Source of the DNA: Vibrio sp. FE10
Lineage (GTDB): Bacteria > Pseudomonadota > Gammaproteobacteria > Enterobacterales > Vibrionaceae
Direction of reading: 5' to 3'
DNA: 64,000 nucleotides
Assembly (NCBI RefSeq): GCF_030297155.1
Contig: NZ_AP028068.1
Coordinates: 62,001-126,000, forward strand
Shown here: piece by piece, positions 53,742 through 63,177 of the stretch
Layout: the number at the start of each line of letters is the position of its first letter
Numbering within the stretch: the first letter of the stretch is position 1
Notes under the pieces: generated by a model
Database searches by the model: none
What the model saw: only the letters and a program-made list of their open reading frames with translations
What the model was told of the DNA's origin: nothing
Translations under genes and position numbers: made by a program

Positions 53742-53753
53742 TGGTATGTACCA
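53742..53753. promoter_or_regulatory. candidate PhnR operator before phnS
   Basis: TGGTATGTACCA, a 12-bp palindrome with one mismatch pair, in the phnS/phnW divergent region, 100 bases upstream of the phnS start. Matches the phnT-side site at 11 of 12 positions. Confidence 0.7.
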
Positions 53754-53929
53754 GATAACGAGTATTAACCTAATCGACTTTTGTGACGGTTAAATGAACA
53801 AAAAATGGCAGTTTCAAGATCGAAAGCTTTCTCAAGATAAGTGACAGATTTGAATATGAAGCTTTTGTGAAAATGATGTTTAGGCTATTTACGACCGTTT
53901 AAATTGGTTGTTAAAGTAGCCCTGAATAT

Positions 53930-53941
53930 TGGTATAGTCCA
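53930..53941. promoter_or_regulatory. candidate PhnR operator before phnW
   Basis: TGGTATAGTCCA, 24 bases before the phnW ATG; matches the perfect site at 9-10 of 12 positions. Position overlaps where a promoter or start-proximal operator would be. Confidence 0.62.
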
Positions 53942-53965
53942 AAATGACAATCACGAGAATTGAAC

Positions 53966-55069
53966 ATGAGAAACGAATACTTACTACTGACACCGGGTCC
54001 TCTATCTACTTCTGAAACCGTTCGCCAAGCGATGCTAAAAGACTGGTGTACTTGGGATGATGAATACAACAAAGACGTTGTTGAAGTGATTCGTAGCAAG
54101 CTAGTGACTTTAGCCACCAAGCAACCGGGCTACACAAGCGTATTAATGCAAGGTAGCGGTACGGCTTCAGTTGAAGCAACGATTGGTAGTGTTATCTCTA
54201 ACAGCGGTAAGCTTCTGGTTGTTGATAACGGCGCGTATGGTGCTCGTATTGCTCAAATCACAGAATATTTAAACATTCCATGCCATGTCGTTTCTCCAGG
54301 TGAAACATCACAGCCTGACTTGAACGAAATGGAAACGGCATTGGCCATGGATTCAGACATTACTCACGTGGCGATTGTGCACTGTGAGACCACCACTGGC
54401 ATGCTGAATCCAATTGAAGAGATTGCCAAATTGGCAAAACAACACAACAAAACCGTCATTCTTGACGCGATGTCGAGCTTTGGCGGTATTCCTATGGATA
54501 TTGCTGACTTAGGTATCGATTACATGATCAGCTCAGCAAACAAGTGCATTCAAGGTGTACCTGGATTCGGCTTTGTTATTGCTAAACAATCGGATCTCGA
54601 GAAGTGTAAAGGCCAAGCTCGATCATTAAGCCTTGATTTGTTTGACCAATGGCACTGCATGGAAAGCAACCATGGTAAATGGCGCTTCACCTCTCCGACT
54701 CACACGGTACGTGCTTTCTACCAAGCCCTACTTGAACTAGAACAAGAAGGCGGCATTGAAGCTCGTCACAATCGCTACCAAACCAATCAAACCACATTGG
54801 TTACTGGCATGCGCTCTCTTGGTTTTGAACCACTGCTTAATGATGACCTTCATTCACCTATCATCACCTCTTTCTACTCTCCAACTCATAGTGATTACCA
54901 ATTCAAGGAATTCTATGATCGTTTGAAAGAACAAGGTTTTGTGATTTATCCGGGCAAGGTTTCAAACGCAAACTGCTTCCGTATCGGCAACATCGGTGAG
55001 GTTTACCCGTCAGACATTGAAGCCCTCATTGGTGCGGTGAAAAACGCTATGTACTGGGACATCAAATAA
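53966..55069 (+). CDS. phnW: 2-aminoethylphosphonate:pyruvate aminotransferase
   Basis: 367 residues from ATG 53966; a TTG two codons earlier is less likely. Class-V aminotransferase: [18 protein letters not shown] at the N-terminus, DAMSSFGG (PLP Asp), and the PLP lysine in [15 protein letters not shown]. It turns AEP and pyruvate into phosphonoacetaldehyde and alanine. First gene of the plus-strand unit phnW-pbfA-phnX. Its stop overlaps the next start by one base (TAATG). Confidence 0.96.
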   Translation: MRNEYLLLTPGPLSTSETVRQAMLKDWCTWDDEYNKDVVEVIRSKLVTLATKQPGYTSVLMQGSGTASVEATIGSVISNSGKLLVVDNGAYGARIAQITEYLNIPCHVVSPGETSQPDLNEMETALAMDSDITHVAIVHCETTTGMLNPIEEIAKLAKQHNKTVILDAMSSFGGIPMDIADLGIDYMISSANKCIQGVPGFGFVIAKQSDLEKCKGQARSLSLDLFDQWHCMESNHGKWRFTSPTHTVRAFYQALLELEQEGGIEARHNRYQTNQTTLVTGMRSLGFEPLLNDDLHSPIITSFYSPTHSDYQFKEFYDRLKEQGFVIYPGKVSNANCFRIGNIGEVYPSDIEALIGAVKNAMYWDIK

Positions 55070-56508
55070 TGACGACGACCAATCAAGAGCCAGTTCTGAA
55101 AGCGACGCACTTTCGAAGCGAAGGCGATGTGAACACCACGCCAGCGCGTGAGAAATGGAATGAGTCGCTAAACGATGATGCGACACAAGTGATGTTAAAG
55201 CGTGACTCTGACGTGTTTCTTCATCAAGCGATGTCAACGCCTTGTCTAGACACACTTGAAGCCGCTGAAGGCATCTATATTCAAGATGCGACGGGCAAGA
55301 AATACATGGACTTTCACGGCAACAATGTCCATCAGTTAGGTTATGGCCACCCACACATCATCAATAAAGTGACTCAGCAAATGGCGTCATTGCCGTTTTC
55401 ACCGCGTCGCTTTACCAATGAAACTGCCGTTCAATGCGCAGAAAAGCTTACGCAGATCTGTGGTGGCGATTTAAACCGTGTTTTGTTTGCGCCAGGTGGT
55501 ACATCGGTTATCGGTATGGCACTCAAACTGGCTCGACATGTCACCAACAACTTCAAAGTCGTTTCATTGTGGGATTCCTTCCATGGTGCGTCGCTGGATG
55601 CAATTTCAGTGGGTGGTGAAGCCTGTTTCCGCGAAGGTATGGGGCCGTTAATGGCTGGCGTAGAACGTATCCCACCAGCAGTCTCTTATCGTGGTGCTTT
55701 CCCCCTTAATGGCTCTATATCGCTTCACGGGCAAAGCGCAGGCGATAACAATGAGACTGCATGTGATGTGCACTATGCCGATTACCTTGAGTACGTCATT
55801 GAAAAAGAAGGTGGCATTGGAGCCTTCATTGCTGAAGCAGTTCGCAACACCGACGTTCAAGTGCCAAGTAAGGCTTATTGGAAGCGCATTCGTGAGATCT
55901 GTGACAAACACAACGTCATGTTGATCATCGACGACATCCCAAATGGCATGGGGCGTAGCGGCGAGTGGTTCACTCACCAATCGTTTGATATCGAACCTGA
56001 CATCCTATGTATCGGTAAAGGTTTTGGCGGCGGCTTGGTTCCAATTGCAGCCATGGTCACCAAAGATAAATACAACACGGCAGCGCAAGTATCACTGGGT
56101 CACTACACCCATGAGAAAAGCCCTATTGGCTGCGCGGCAGCACTGGCCACCATGGAAGTGATTGAACAAGAAAATCTACTTGAAAAAGTGCAAGCAGACA
56201 GCGTATTCGTGCGTGAACAACTGCTTCTAATGAAAGAGAAATACCCAGTCATTGGTGACGTGCGCGGCATCGGGCTGCTATGGGGGGTTGAGTTGGTCAC
56301 CGACCATATCACCAAAACCCGAGCGTTCGATGAAGCAGAAGCCGTACTTTACCAATGCCTGAACGATGGCCTGAACTTTAAGGTGTCACAAGGTAACGTG
56401 ATTCAGTTGAGCCCACCATTGATCATCAGCCGCAGCGAACTAGAAGTCGCTCTGTCTGTCTTCGAAAAAGCGATAGCAAAAGTCTGCAAAGATTTTGAAT
56501 ATCTTTAA
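55069..56508 (+). CDS. pbfA: (R)-1-hydroxy-2-aminoethylphosphonate ammonia-lyase
   Basis: 479 residues, a class-III aminotransferase fold: MDFHGNNVHQLGYGHP, GGTSVIGMALKLARHVTNN, the PLP Asp in IIDDIPNGMGRSG and the PLP lysine in CIGKGFGGGL. It is not a plain transaminase by context: the gene lies between phnW and phnX as in Vibrio splendidus, where this PLP enzyme (PbfA) removes ammonia from (R)-1-hydroxy-AEP to give phosphonoacetaldehyde, adding a second entry to the PhnX route. One-base overlap with phnW implies coupling. Without the context it could be called a generic aspartate aminotransferase family protein. Confidence 0.85.
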   Translation: MTTTNQEPVLKATHFRSEGDVNTTPAREKWNESLNDDATQVMLKRDSDVFLHQAMSTPCLDTLEAAEGIYIQDATGKKYMDFHGNNVHQLGYGHPHIINKVTQQMASLPFSPRRFTNETAVQCAEKLTQICGGDLNRVLFAPGGTSVIGMALKLARHVTNNFKVVSLWDSFHGASLDAISVGGEACFREGMGPLMAGVERIPPAVSYRGAFPLNGSISLHGQSAGDNNETACDVHYADYLEYVIEKEGGIGAFIAEAVRNTDVQVPSKAYWKRIREICDKHNVMLIIDDIPNGMGRSGEWFTHQSFDIEPDILCIGKGFGGGLVPIAAMVTKDKYNTAAQVSLGHYTHEKSPIGCAAALATMEVIEQENLLEKVQADSVFVREQLLLMKEKYPVIGDVRGIGLLWGVELVTDHITKTRAFDEAEAVLYQCLNDGLNFKVSQGNVIQLSPPLIISRSELEVALSVFEKAIAKVCKDFEYL

Positions 56509-56605
56509 TTCATTCTCTAAATCAACATTTTAACCAATAACCTAAAACAATCATTCGTCCTTCCAATAACTTGAACTGGGAAGTGACACACAATAGGACA
56601 CGATT

Positions 56606-57424
56606 ATGAACACAACATCACCTATCCAAGCGGTTATCTTTGACTGGGCTGGCACTATCGTTGATTTCGGCTCGTTTGCTCCAACCAGTATTTTTGTTGA
56701 AGCATTCAAGCAAGGTTTCGACTTTGATATTGTTCTAGCAGAAGCACGTGAACCTATGGGTATCGGCAAATGGGATCACATCCAAGCGGTGGGTCGAATT
56801 CCAGCTGTTGACGCTCGTTGGAATGCTCAATTCGGGCGCTCAATGACCAGTGAAGACGTTGATGCGATCTACGCGGCATTCATGCCTCTTCAGAAAGCAA
56901 AAGTAGCAGACCACGCAGCACCAATTTTAAACGCCATTGAAGTGGTAAATAACCTAAAAGAGAAGAATGTAAAAATCGGCTCTTGTTCTGGTTACCCACG
57001 TGAAGTGATGGACGTACTGATTCCAGCTGCAGCAGATTACGGTTATCTTCCTGACAACGTAGTAGCGACTGATGACTTACCGCAAGGCGGTCGCCCCGCT
57101 CCATTCATGGCGCTTAAAAACGCCATTGACTTAGGTGTGACGAACGTCGCTGCGTGTGTGAAAGTGGATGACGCTGCTCCAGGTATCGATGAAGGCCACA
57201 ACGCAGGCATGTGGACAGTAGGCCTTGTACTATCGGGCAACGAAGCAGGCTTAACCTACCAAGAATATGTGGATGCCGACGAAGCGACACTTGCAGCTGC
57301 ACGAGAAAAAGCAAGCATTAAGCTAAACAAATCAAACCCGCACTACCTGATCGATACTATTGCCGACTTACCTAGCGTGATCGCCGATATCGAGAAACGT
57401 TTACTATCGGGTGAGCGTCCATAA
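56606..57424 (+). CDS. phnX: phosphonoacetaldehyde hydrolase (phosphonatase)
   Basis: 272 residues, HAD superfamily: motif [14 protein letters not shown], cap-domain lysine MGIGKWDHI that forms a Schiff base with the aldehyde, [10 protein letters not shown] (motif II), and [13 protein letters not shown] (motif IV). It cleaves the C-P bond of phosphonoacetaldehyde to acetaldehyde and phosphate. Last gene of the plus unit, after a 97-base gap. Its DxA motif I is the normal form for phosphonatases. Confidence 0.96.
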   Translation: MNTTSPIQAVIFDWAGTIVDFGSFAPTSIFVEAFKQGFDFDIVLAEAREPMGIGKWDHIQAVGRIPAVDARWNAQFGRSMTSEDVDAIYAAFMPLQKAKVADHAAPILNAIEVVNNLKEKNVKIGSCSGYPREVMDVLIPAAADYGYLPDNVVATDDLPQGGRPAPFMALKNAIDLGVTNVAACVKVDDAAPGIDEGHNAGMWTVGLVLSGNEAGLTYQEYVDADEATLAAAREKASIKLNKSNPHYLIDTIADLPSVIADIEKRLLSGERP

Positions 57425-57486
57425 ACAAAGTCGAGCTACTCGCATGATGTAAAGTGCGCGAAAAACATCTCTGATCGTTCTAATTC

Positions 57487-57542
57487 AAATCCCTATCCAA
57501 TCATGTACTCATTCGAGTTAAACATATTGGGTGGGGATTTTT
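57487..57542 (+). terminator. terminator of the phnW-pbfA-phnX unit
   Basis: A 15-bp stem (AAATCCCTATCCAAT / ATTGGGTGGGGATTT, with two G-T pairs) closes a 24-base loop and is followed by T-rich DNA. Confidence 0.75.
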
Positions 57543-57864
57543 GCTTTATAAGCATGATAAAGAGCAAGTTTTTGACCTATTCCCCTTTGAGCCACTGGTA
57601 AATGGACGAGGCTAGGCTATAGCTTAAATATAAGCATTCCAACAAATGATAAAATCAACAATAAAGGCATCTTAAATATATAATTTTTAACAATTTCATT
57701 GACTCCAATACGCAATCAGATTAACAATATAAGTACTGAGAAAGAAATAGGTTCACCTGAACCAACACCTTGATTTACTTATTATAAGCAGTGTCGTAAC
57801 TCAATAAGTGATCGTTTTACTGGTAAGTTCAGATAAAAATAAGAGTTAATCCAAGGAAAAGATT
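57543..57864. other. AT-rich leader of the OmpA-family gene
   Basis: About 320 bases, very AT-rich, with no open frame. Holds the promoter of the porin gene; the long upstream stretch suggests a long 5' leader or regulator sites, none recognised. Confidence 0.4.
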
Positions 57865-58935
57865 ATGAAAAAATTGTCAAAAATCATGTGTGCTGTTGTA
57901 GCCGCTTCAGGCTTAGCAGCAGCTCCTTCTATTGCTGCAACGACTTACGTGGGTGCAAAAGTGGGCGTGGGCTGGCTAGACAGCGCATGCGTAAGCGGTG
58001 AAAAGTGTGATGATGATGCAATTGGTGCTGGCATCTACTCTGGTTACAATTTTAATGACAAGTTTGGTATTGAGCTAAGCTCAGACTTCCTTGGCGACTA
58101 CAAGACAAGCTTTTCAAAGAACGGCACAACAGCTGCGTTCAGCGATCCACTGATCGCAATCTCTCTAACTCCAATGTACCGTCTACCAGTACAACAAGAG
58201 TTTGACGTATTCTTCAAAGCGGGGCCTGCATACATTTCACACGGTGGCGAAGATGACGTTGTTCTTTCTGCTGGTATCGGTGTAGAGAAGCAACTGTCTT
58301 CTGATTGGGCATTACGTGTTGAATACCAATACTTTGATGATTTCGACGACAACTTCGTTCAAGACCTAAACTCGAACCTACTTTCTGTTGGTGTTAGCTA
58401 CAACTTCGGTACAGGTAACACAACTGCATCAGCGGCTGCAGCAGCAGCTTCTGCAGTAGCAGTGACTCAAGCGCCATCTGAGTCAATCACAGAGCCAGCA
58501 GTTGTTGTTGAAGAGAAAACAACAGTCGTTGTGACTAAAGCGCAAACAGAGAGCTACTCTCAAGAAATGTTCGCGACTAACAGCACTGAACTGTCTACAG
58601 ACGGTAAGATTGCACTACAACCATTGGTTGAAGTACTTAAAGCTCACCCTCAATCAAACGTTGTTGTTGTTGGTCACACTGACTCAACAGGTGCAGCTGA
58701 ATACAACATGATGATCTCTAAGAAACGTGCTGCTGCAGTCGCTGCACACATCGAAGAGCAAGGCATTGCTGCTGACCGCATCACTGCAACAGGTGAAGGC
58801 GAAGAAAACCCAGTTGCATCGAATGATACAGCTGAAGGCCGTGCTCAAAACCGTCGTGTTGACGCAACGATCCCTGGTTTTGAATACCAGCAAGAAGTGA
58901 AAGTTGAAGAAGTTATCGTAGAAGCTGCCGAATAA
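57865..58935 (+). CDS. OmpA-family outer-membrane protein
   Basis: 356 residues: signal peptide (1-25, ending SIAA), N-terminal eight-strand OmpA-type barrel (about 26-190), an Ala/Thr/Val-rich linker (about 192-230) and a C-terminal OmpA/MotB peptidoglycan-binding domain (about 235-345: VVVVGHTDSTGAAEYNMMISKKRAAAV, ENPVASNDTAEGRAQNRRVDATI). It anchors the outer membrane to the wall. AAGGAA lies before the ATG. Single gene with a strong terminator. Confidence 0.93.
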   Translation: MKKLSKIMCAVVAASGLAAAPSIAATTYVGAKVGVGWLDSACVSGEKCDDDAIGAGIYSGYNFNDKFGIELSSDFLGDYKTSFSKNGTTAAFSDPLIAISLTPMYRLPVQQEFDVFFKAGPAYISHGGEDDVVLSAGIGVEKQLSSDWALRVEYQYFDDFDDNFVQDLNSNLLSVGVSYNFGTGNTTASAAAAAASAVAVTQAPSESITEPAVVVEEKTTVVVTKAQTESYSQEMFATNSTELSTDGKIALQPLVEVLKAHPQSNVVVVGHTDSTGAAEYNMMISKKRAAAVAAHIEEQGIAADRITATGEGEENPVASNDTAEGRAQNRRVDATIPGFEYQQEVKVEEVIVEAAE

Positions 58936-58961
58936 TAGCACTCTACCTTAGCTAAAATAAT

Positions 58962-58995
58962 AAGGGCGGAGCACTTGAAAGTGCTCCGCCCTTTT
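58962..58995. terminator. terminator of the OmpA-family gene
   Basis: Perfect stem AAGGGCGGAGCACTT / AAGTGCTCCGCCCTT with a GA loop, T-run after. Also usable by the convergent OsmC gene. Confidence 0.92.
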
Positions 58996-59079
58996 CTTCA
59001 TCTGGCTCTGCCTATAAACCGTAAGCATTAAGCCTTAAGCCGCAAAAATCAGCCTCATACCTGCTGTACAATCAGCAGA

Positions 59080-59478
59080 CTAGATGATTTCCCAGCTGTG
59101 GGTCATCTCTACGCCCGCGCCCAGCATTAGGCATACTGAACAGTATTTCTCTAACGAATCCGCACAGACCTTAGCAACCAACTCAGGATCAAGGTTGTCA
59201 CCAGATACTTCAAAATGAATATTAATCACAGTGAAGATTTTTGGCGCCGTTTCACGACGTGTGGTTTCAAGTTTTGCATTACAGCCTGTGATGTTCTGGC
59301 CTGCCGATTTCAAACCATCTACGACATCAACAGAGCTACAACCACCAGCGGCCATCAGCACCATCTCCATAGGGCTTGGCGCTGTAGCACCACCGCTTCC
59401 GTCCATAACGATAGAATGGCCTGATTGAGATTGACCTAGGAATTTAAAGCCTTCGACCCATTTAACTTCTGCTTGCAT
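59080..59478 (-). CDS. OsmC/YhfA family protein
   Basis: 132 residues from ATG 59478, chosen for the AAGGA five bases upstream; the frame extends eleven codons further. OsmC fold with two peroxidatic cysteines: GGCSSVDVVDGL and KYCSVCLMLG. Closest to the YhfA type, which is thiol-dependent peroxidase-like; role uncertain. Convergent with the OmpA-family gene. Confidence 0.88.
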   Translation of the reverse strand: MQAEVKWVEGFKFLGQSQSGHSIVMDGSGGATAPSPMEMVLMAAGGCSSVDVVDGLKSAGQNITGCNAKLETTRRETAPKIFTVINIHFEVSGDNLDPELVAKVCADSLEKYCSVCLMLGAGVEMTHSWEII

Positions 59479-59677
59479 GTTGTTCCTTAGATGTACGAAA
59501 ACCGTCATCATTATTTGGTATTTTAATCAATGCCTACACCCTACTACTGGCAGCATTTATGAGCAAGATTTCTGTTTGAGATATTTATTTCATGAATTGT
59601 GCAATTTTTTCCATCTAAAACCTGTCTCTATTCGTACATTCAAAATCGAATGAAAAGAACGTCAAGATGAGGTATCT

Positions 59678-60820
59678 ATGAATAAATTATCTAAAATATT
59701 GGTATCACTCGTGGTTGCGCTACCACTGATTTCGCTGTTTGTGAGCCAGACTGGCACTGCCAATACAATGGATAAAACGGCGAATTCAGGCAAAAGTGAA
59801 ATCGCGACACTGGCCGGTGGTTGTTTTTGGTGTACAGAATCCGATCTGGAGAAGTTGACTGGCGTCACCGATGTTATCTCTGGGTATTCTGGTGGTGAAT
59901 TAGAAAATCCAACCTACAAACAAGTTTCATCAGGTAAGTCTGGTCACATCGAAGTGATCAACGTGACTTATAACCCTGATGTGGTGAGTTACGAACAGGT
60001 GCTTGACCAATTCTTCAGACACATGGACCCAACTGATGACAAAGGTTCATTCGTTGACAGAGGCCCACAATATCGACCTGCGGTTTTCTATCATAACCAA
60101 GAGCAAAAAGACGTCGCTCAGAGCTTCATGATGGAAATCGATAAGGCTCAGATCTTTGGTGAACCACTAAAAACTGAACTGATTAAGTTTGAAAAGTTCT
60201 GGCCAGCAGAGGATTACCATCAAGATTATTACAAGAAGAGCAAGGTTCGTTACAACTACTACCGCTACGCTTCTGGTCGTGATCAGTACCTAGATAAAGT
60301 CTTCGGTGATGATAGAAAAGAAAACCCGAAAACGATCCGTCAGATCATCGATGGTAAGAATGCGACAGCCAATGCTAAGACATACAGCAAGCCGTCTGAT
60401 GCAGAGATCAAAGCGTCTCTAACTTCACTGCAATACGATGTGACACAAGACGACGCAACAGAGCGCCCGTTTGACAACAAATACTGGGATAACAAGCAAG
60501 AAGGTATTTACGTCGACATCGTAACAGGTGAGCCTTTGTTCTCTTCAAAAGACAAATACAAATCAGGTACAGGTTGGCCGAGCTTTACACAGCCAATTAG
60601 CGAGGCTTATGTCGTAACGACTACTGACTACAAGCTGCTTTACCCAAGAACAGAGGTTCGCAGTAAATTTGGTGACTCTCATCTAGGACATGTCTTTAAA
60701 GATGGTCCAAAGCCAACAGGTTTACGCTACTGCATGAACTCAGCCGCTATGCGCTTTATCCCAGCAGATAAATTGGCTGAAGAAGGCTACGAAGAATATA
60801 TTGAAATGTTCGAAGGCTAA
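59678..60820 (+). CDS. msrAB: fused methionine sulfoxide reductase MsrA-MsrB, exported
   Basis: 380 residues: N-terminal signal/anchor helix (about 5-27), MsrA domain (about 40-200; catalytic GGCFWC, residues 47-52) and MsrB domain (about 245-375; SGTGWPSF and catalytic Cys352 in [11 protein letters not shown]). The two CxxC zinc pairs of most MsrB domains are absent ([19 protein letters not shown]). It repairs both S- and R-methionine sulfoxide, most likely in the periplasm. The stop codon starts a heptamer repeat. Convergent with ktrB. Confidence 0.93.
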   Translation: MNKLSKILVSLVVALPLISLFVSQTGTANTMDKTANSGKSEIATLAGGCFWCTESDLEKLTGVTDVISGYSGGELENPTYKQVSSGKSGHIEVINVTYNPDVVSYEQVLDQFFRHMDPTDDKGSFVDRGPQYRPAVFYHNQEQKDVAQSFMMEIDKAQIFGEPLKTELIKFEKFWPAEDYHQDYYKKSKVRYNYYRYASGRDQYLDKVFGDDRKENPKTIRQIIDGKNATANAKTYSKPSDAEIKASLTSLQYDVTQDDATERPFDNKYWDNKQEGIYVDIVTGEPLFSSKDKYKSGTGWPSFTQPISEAYVVTTTDYKLLYPRTEVRSKFGDSHLGHVFKDGPKPTGLRYCMNSAAMRFIPADKLAEEGYEEYIEMFEG

Positions 60821-60863
60821 GAGCTAGCAGCTAACAGCTAACAGCTAACAGCTAACAGCTAAG
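60815..60863 (+). repeat. stop-anchored heptamer array, 7 units
   Basis: GGCTAAG, AGCTAGC, four of AGCTAAC, AGCTAAG in a row. The first unit contains the msrAB stop TAA (60818-60820). Same period and same CTAA/CTAG core as the array at 23856-23911. Confidence 0.92.
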
Positions 60864-60885
60864 AAATTAGAGCTACACCTATAAC

Positions 60886-60913
60886 AACAAAGCCAGCATA
60901 TCGCTGGCTTTGT
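60886..60913. terminator. bidirectional terminator between msrAB and ktrB
   Basis: Stem AACAAAGCCAGC / GCTGGCTTTGTT with a short loop, flanked by convergent genes. Confidence 0.8.
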
Positions 60914-60936
60914 TATTACTGACAAAATGTGATTCA

Positions 60937-60966
60937 TTAACCTGTTAACGTTATTTAACCCGTTAG
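60937..60966 (-). repeat. stop-anchored repeat x2 after ktrB
   Basis: Reading the minus strand, TAACGGGTTAA and TAACAGGTTAA lie 18 bases apart; the first includes the last codons and the TAA stop of ktrB. Confidence 0.6.
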
Positions 60967-62322
60967 CACAGTATCTTCGGGATATTTCAACAAGGAAGGT
61001 TCTGGACGAGCCAACATGTACGCCAAAGTCAAAGGACCAATACGCCCGATTACCATCACGACAATCATGATGTATTTACCCGGTTCCGTTAGGTTTGCTG
61101 TTAGTCCTGCCGTTAGTCCGACGGTTGCAAAGGCAGAAATCACCTCAAACATCACTCGGTCAAATGCGGCTTTTTCAGTAAGCATTAACAAAAACATTGC
61201 GGTGGTTAATAATGCTCCACTAACCACAATAATCGCCAATGACTTTGTTACCGCTTGCCAAGTAACGGTGCGCTTAAACATCACGACATGCTTTTTCTGA
61301 CGCAGGAAGGTCCAAGTCGCGACAAATGCAACCGCAAAGGTCGAGACCTTAATACCACCACCAGTCGAAGTTGAACCAGCACCAATCAACATCAGTACAA
61401 TCATCACCAACAATGCAGGTTGCGTATACTGAGACAAATCGACACTGTTGAAACCGGCAGTACGAGCACTCGCCGATTGGAAAAATGCCGCTAACCACTG
61501 GCCTTGGATAGAAAGTCCTTCCATCGTTGCAGAGTTATTTCTCTCCAATAACCAAAACATAACCGTACCCACCAACAACAAAGTTGGTGTCGCGGTCAGC
61601 ATGATCTTGGTGTGTAAGTGCAGGTGTTGGAAGCCTTTACGCCAGTTACTCGATAAATCGCCGACTACCGTGAAACCTAATCCACCAAAGATGAACAAGC
61701 CCGCTAAGGTAAAGATCACCAATGGATCATCAACAAAACTCATCATACTGTCTGAGAATAGCGCAAAGCCTGCGTTATTGAATGCAGATATAGCGTGGAA
61801 GAGTGCATAAAAGCTTCCCGTTGCCCATCCCATTTCTGGAACCCAACGGAAACAGAGCAACACAAAACCGACAAACTCCGCCACCAATGCAAAGATGATG
61901 ATCTTCTTCACTAACTTACGCAGGTTAATCTTACGATCTTGCCCAAGCGCTTCTTTCGCCAATGCTTGTTGTTTAAGACTTAATCGGACACCAAACATAT
62001 AGAGCAGTACCGCAGACAGGGTCATTTGACCTAACCCACCGACTTGCATCAAAAACATCAGCAAGATTTTGCCCGCCAAAGTGAAGTGATCACCCGTGTC
62101 GACAACGCCCAAGCCTGTCACACTGATTGCAGATGTGGCAGTAAACAACGCATCTGTAAAGCTAAGACCTGTCACAGAGAAGACTGGCAGCGTCAGCAAG
62201 ATTGCAGAAGGGATAAGAACACCTAGGAAACTCGTAAGGATAATCTTCGGCTCAGAGCCTTTGCGTGGCTTTTTATCTGTATTGAGCGTGTAGAAAGTAC
62301 CTTTTCGTTTCAACGAATTCAT
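60955..62322 (-). CDS. ktrB: Ktr potassium/sodium symporter membrane subunit
   Basis: 455 residues, TrkH/KtrB family with four M1-P-M2 repeats; selectivity-filter glycines seen in SAISVTGLGVVDTG, AFNNAGFALF, SARTAGFNSVDLS and ATVGLTAGLTAN. It is the K+ uptake subunit of the Na+-dependent KtrAB system known from Vibrio alginolyticus. 12 bases after ktrA. Confidence 0.95.
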   Translation of the reverse strand: MNSLKRKGTFYTLNTDKKPRKGSEPKIILTSFLGVLIPSAILLTLPVFSVTGLSFTDALFTATSAISVTGLGVVDTGDHFTLAGKILLMFLMQVGGLGQMTLSAVLLYMFGVRLSLKQQALAKEALGQDRKINLRKLVKKIIIFALVAEFVGFVLLCFRWVPEMGWATGSFYALFHAISAFNNAGFALFSDSMMSFVDDPLVIFTLAGLFIFGGLGFTVVGDLSSNWRKGFQHLHLHTKIMLTATPTLLLVGTVMFWLLERNNSATMEGLSIQGQWLAAFFQSASARTAGFNSVDLSQYTQPALLVMIVLMLIGAGSTSTGGGIKVSTFAVAFVATWTFLRQKKHVVMFKRTVTWQAVTKSLAIIVVSGALLTTAMFLLMLTEKAAFDRVMFEVISAFATVGLTAGLTANLTEPGKYIMIVVMVIGRIGPLTLAYMLARPEPSLLKYPEDTVLTG

Positions 62323-62334
62323 ACGGTTACCTTA

Positions 62335-62991
62335 TTACCAGTTACGTAACTTTCTAGACAAGGTATCTTTCGGACCAGCGATGATCACCACATCACCGAT
62401 CTCTAAACTGACATCAAGTTCAGGGGCTTTGGTTAGGTTCGGGCCGCGCTTGAAGCCAAGTACTTCAACCCCTACCTCTTTGCACAACTTTAGGTCGCGA
62501 AGTTGCTTACCTAATAACTTTGAGCCAATAACAATTTCTGTCATCGCTAAGCCACTACCTAGGTCGATAAATTCAAGAACGCGTCGGTCCAACATCTTAC
62601 GCGCAACTCGGATCCCCATATCTCGCTCTGGCATTATGATATGGTCAGCGCCAATCTTAGCTAAGATCTTGCCGTGAAACTTATCGTTCGCCTTCACCCA
62701 AACAGCCTTAGCGCCAGACTCTTTCACTACCAACGTCGTTAGAATGCTTGAGTTAACATCAGAGCCAATCGACACCATTACCATGTCGTAATCGTCAAGC
62801 CTTAACTCTTTTACCGTTTCTTCGCTCGTGCAGTTCGCAACAATCGCTTGTGAAACAAAAGCCGCCGCTTCTTTCACTCGCTCTTCATCAATATCGACGG
62901 CTAATACTTGCGCCCCTGAGCTTTGCAGCTCTTTGCAGACAGATAGACCAAAACGCCCCAAGCCGATAACTGCATATTGTTTGTCGCTCAT
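62335..62991 (-). CDS. ktrA: Ktr system regulatory subunit (RCK/TrkA-N)
   Basis: 218 residues, the usual KtrA length: N-terminal Rossmann RCK domain (YAVIGLGRFGLSVCKELQSSGAQVLAVDIDEERV) with the nucleotide-binding glycines, and a C-terminal TrkA-C domain (about 140-218). It gates KtrB according to bound ATP/ADP or NAD. First gene of the ktrAB unit. Confidence 0.95.
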   Translation of the reverse strand: MSDKQYAVIGLGRFGLSVCKELQSSGAQVLAVDIDEERVKEAAAFVSQAIVANCTSEETVKELRLDDYDMVMVSIGSDVNSSILTTLVVKESGAKAVWVKANDKFHGKILAKIGADHIIMPERDMGIRVARKMLDRRVLEFIDLGSGLAMTEIVIGSKLLGKQLRDLKLCKEVGVEVLGFKRGPNLTKAPELDVSLEIGDVVIIAGPKDTLSRKLRNW

Positions 62992-63177
62992 TTGAAATCC
63001 TGTTTAGAAATTTTAATTACACGGGATAGCCAAAGCTACATTAGTTTCTATCTCAAAAAAAGTTAGTTTTTCGATAATAAGGTTATACTAGTGTCATAAT
63101 CGCTTGATTTATAAAGGTAGAGAACAACTCCAATTTCTGCTAATTTCCAATTCATAATTTCTGCGGCAGCACACACA

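Noticed and set aside
55069..56508. Annotation as a plain aspartate or ornithine aminotransferase
   Set aside because: The fold fits, but its tight place between phnW and phnX and the known Vibrio splendidus precedent favour the hydroxy-AEP lyase PbfA.
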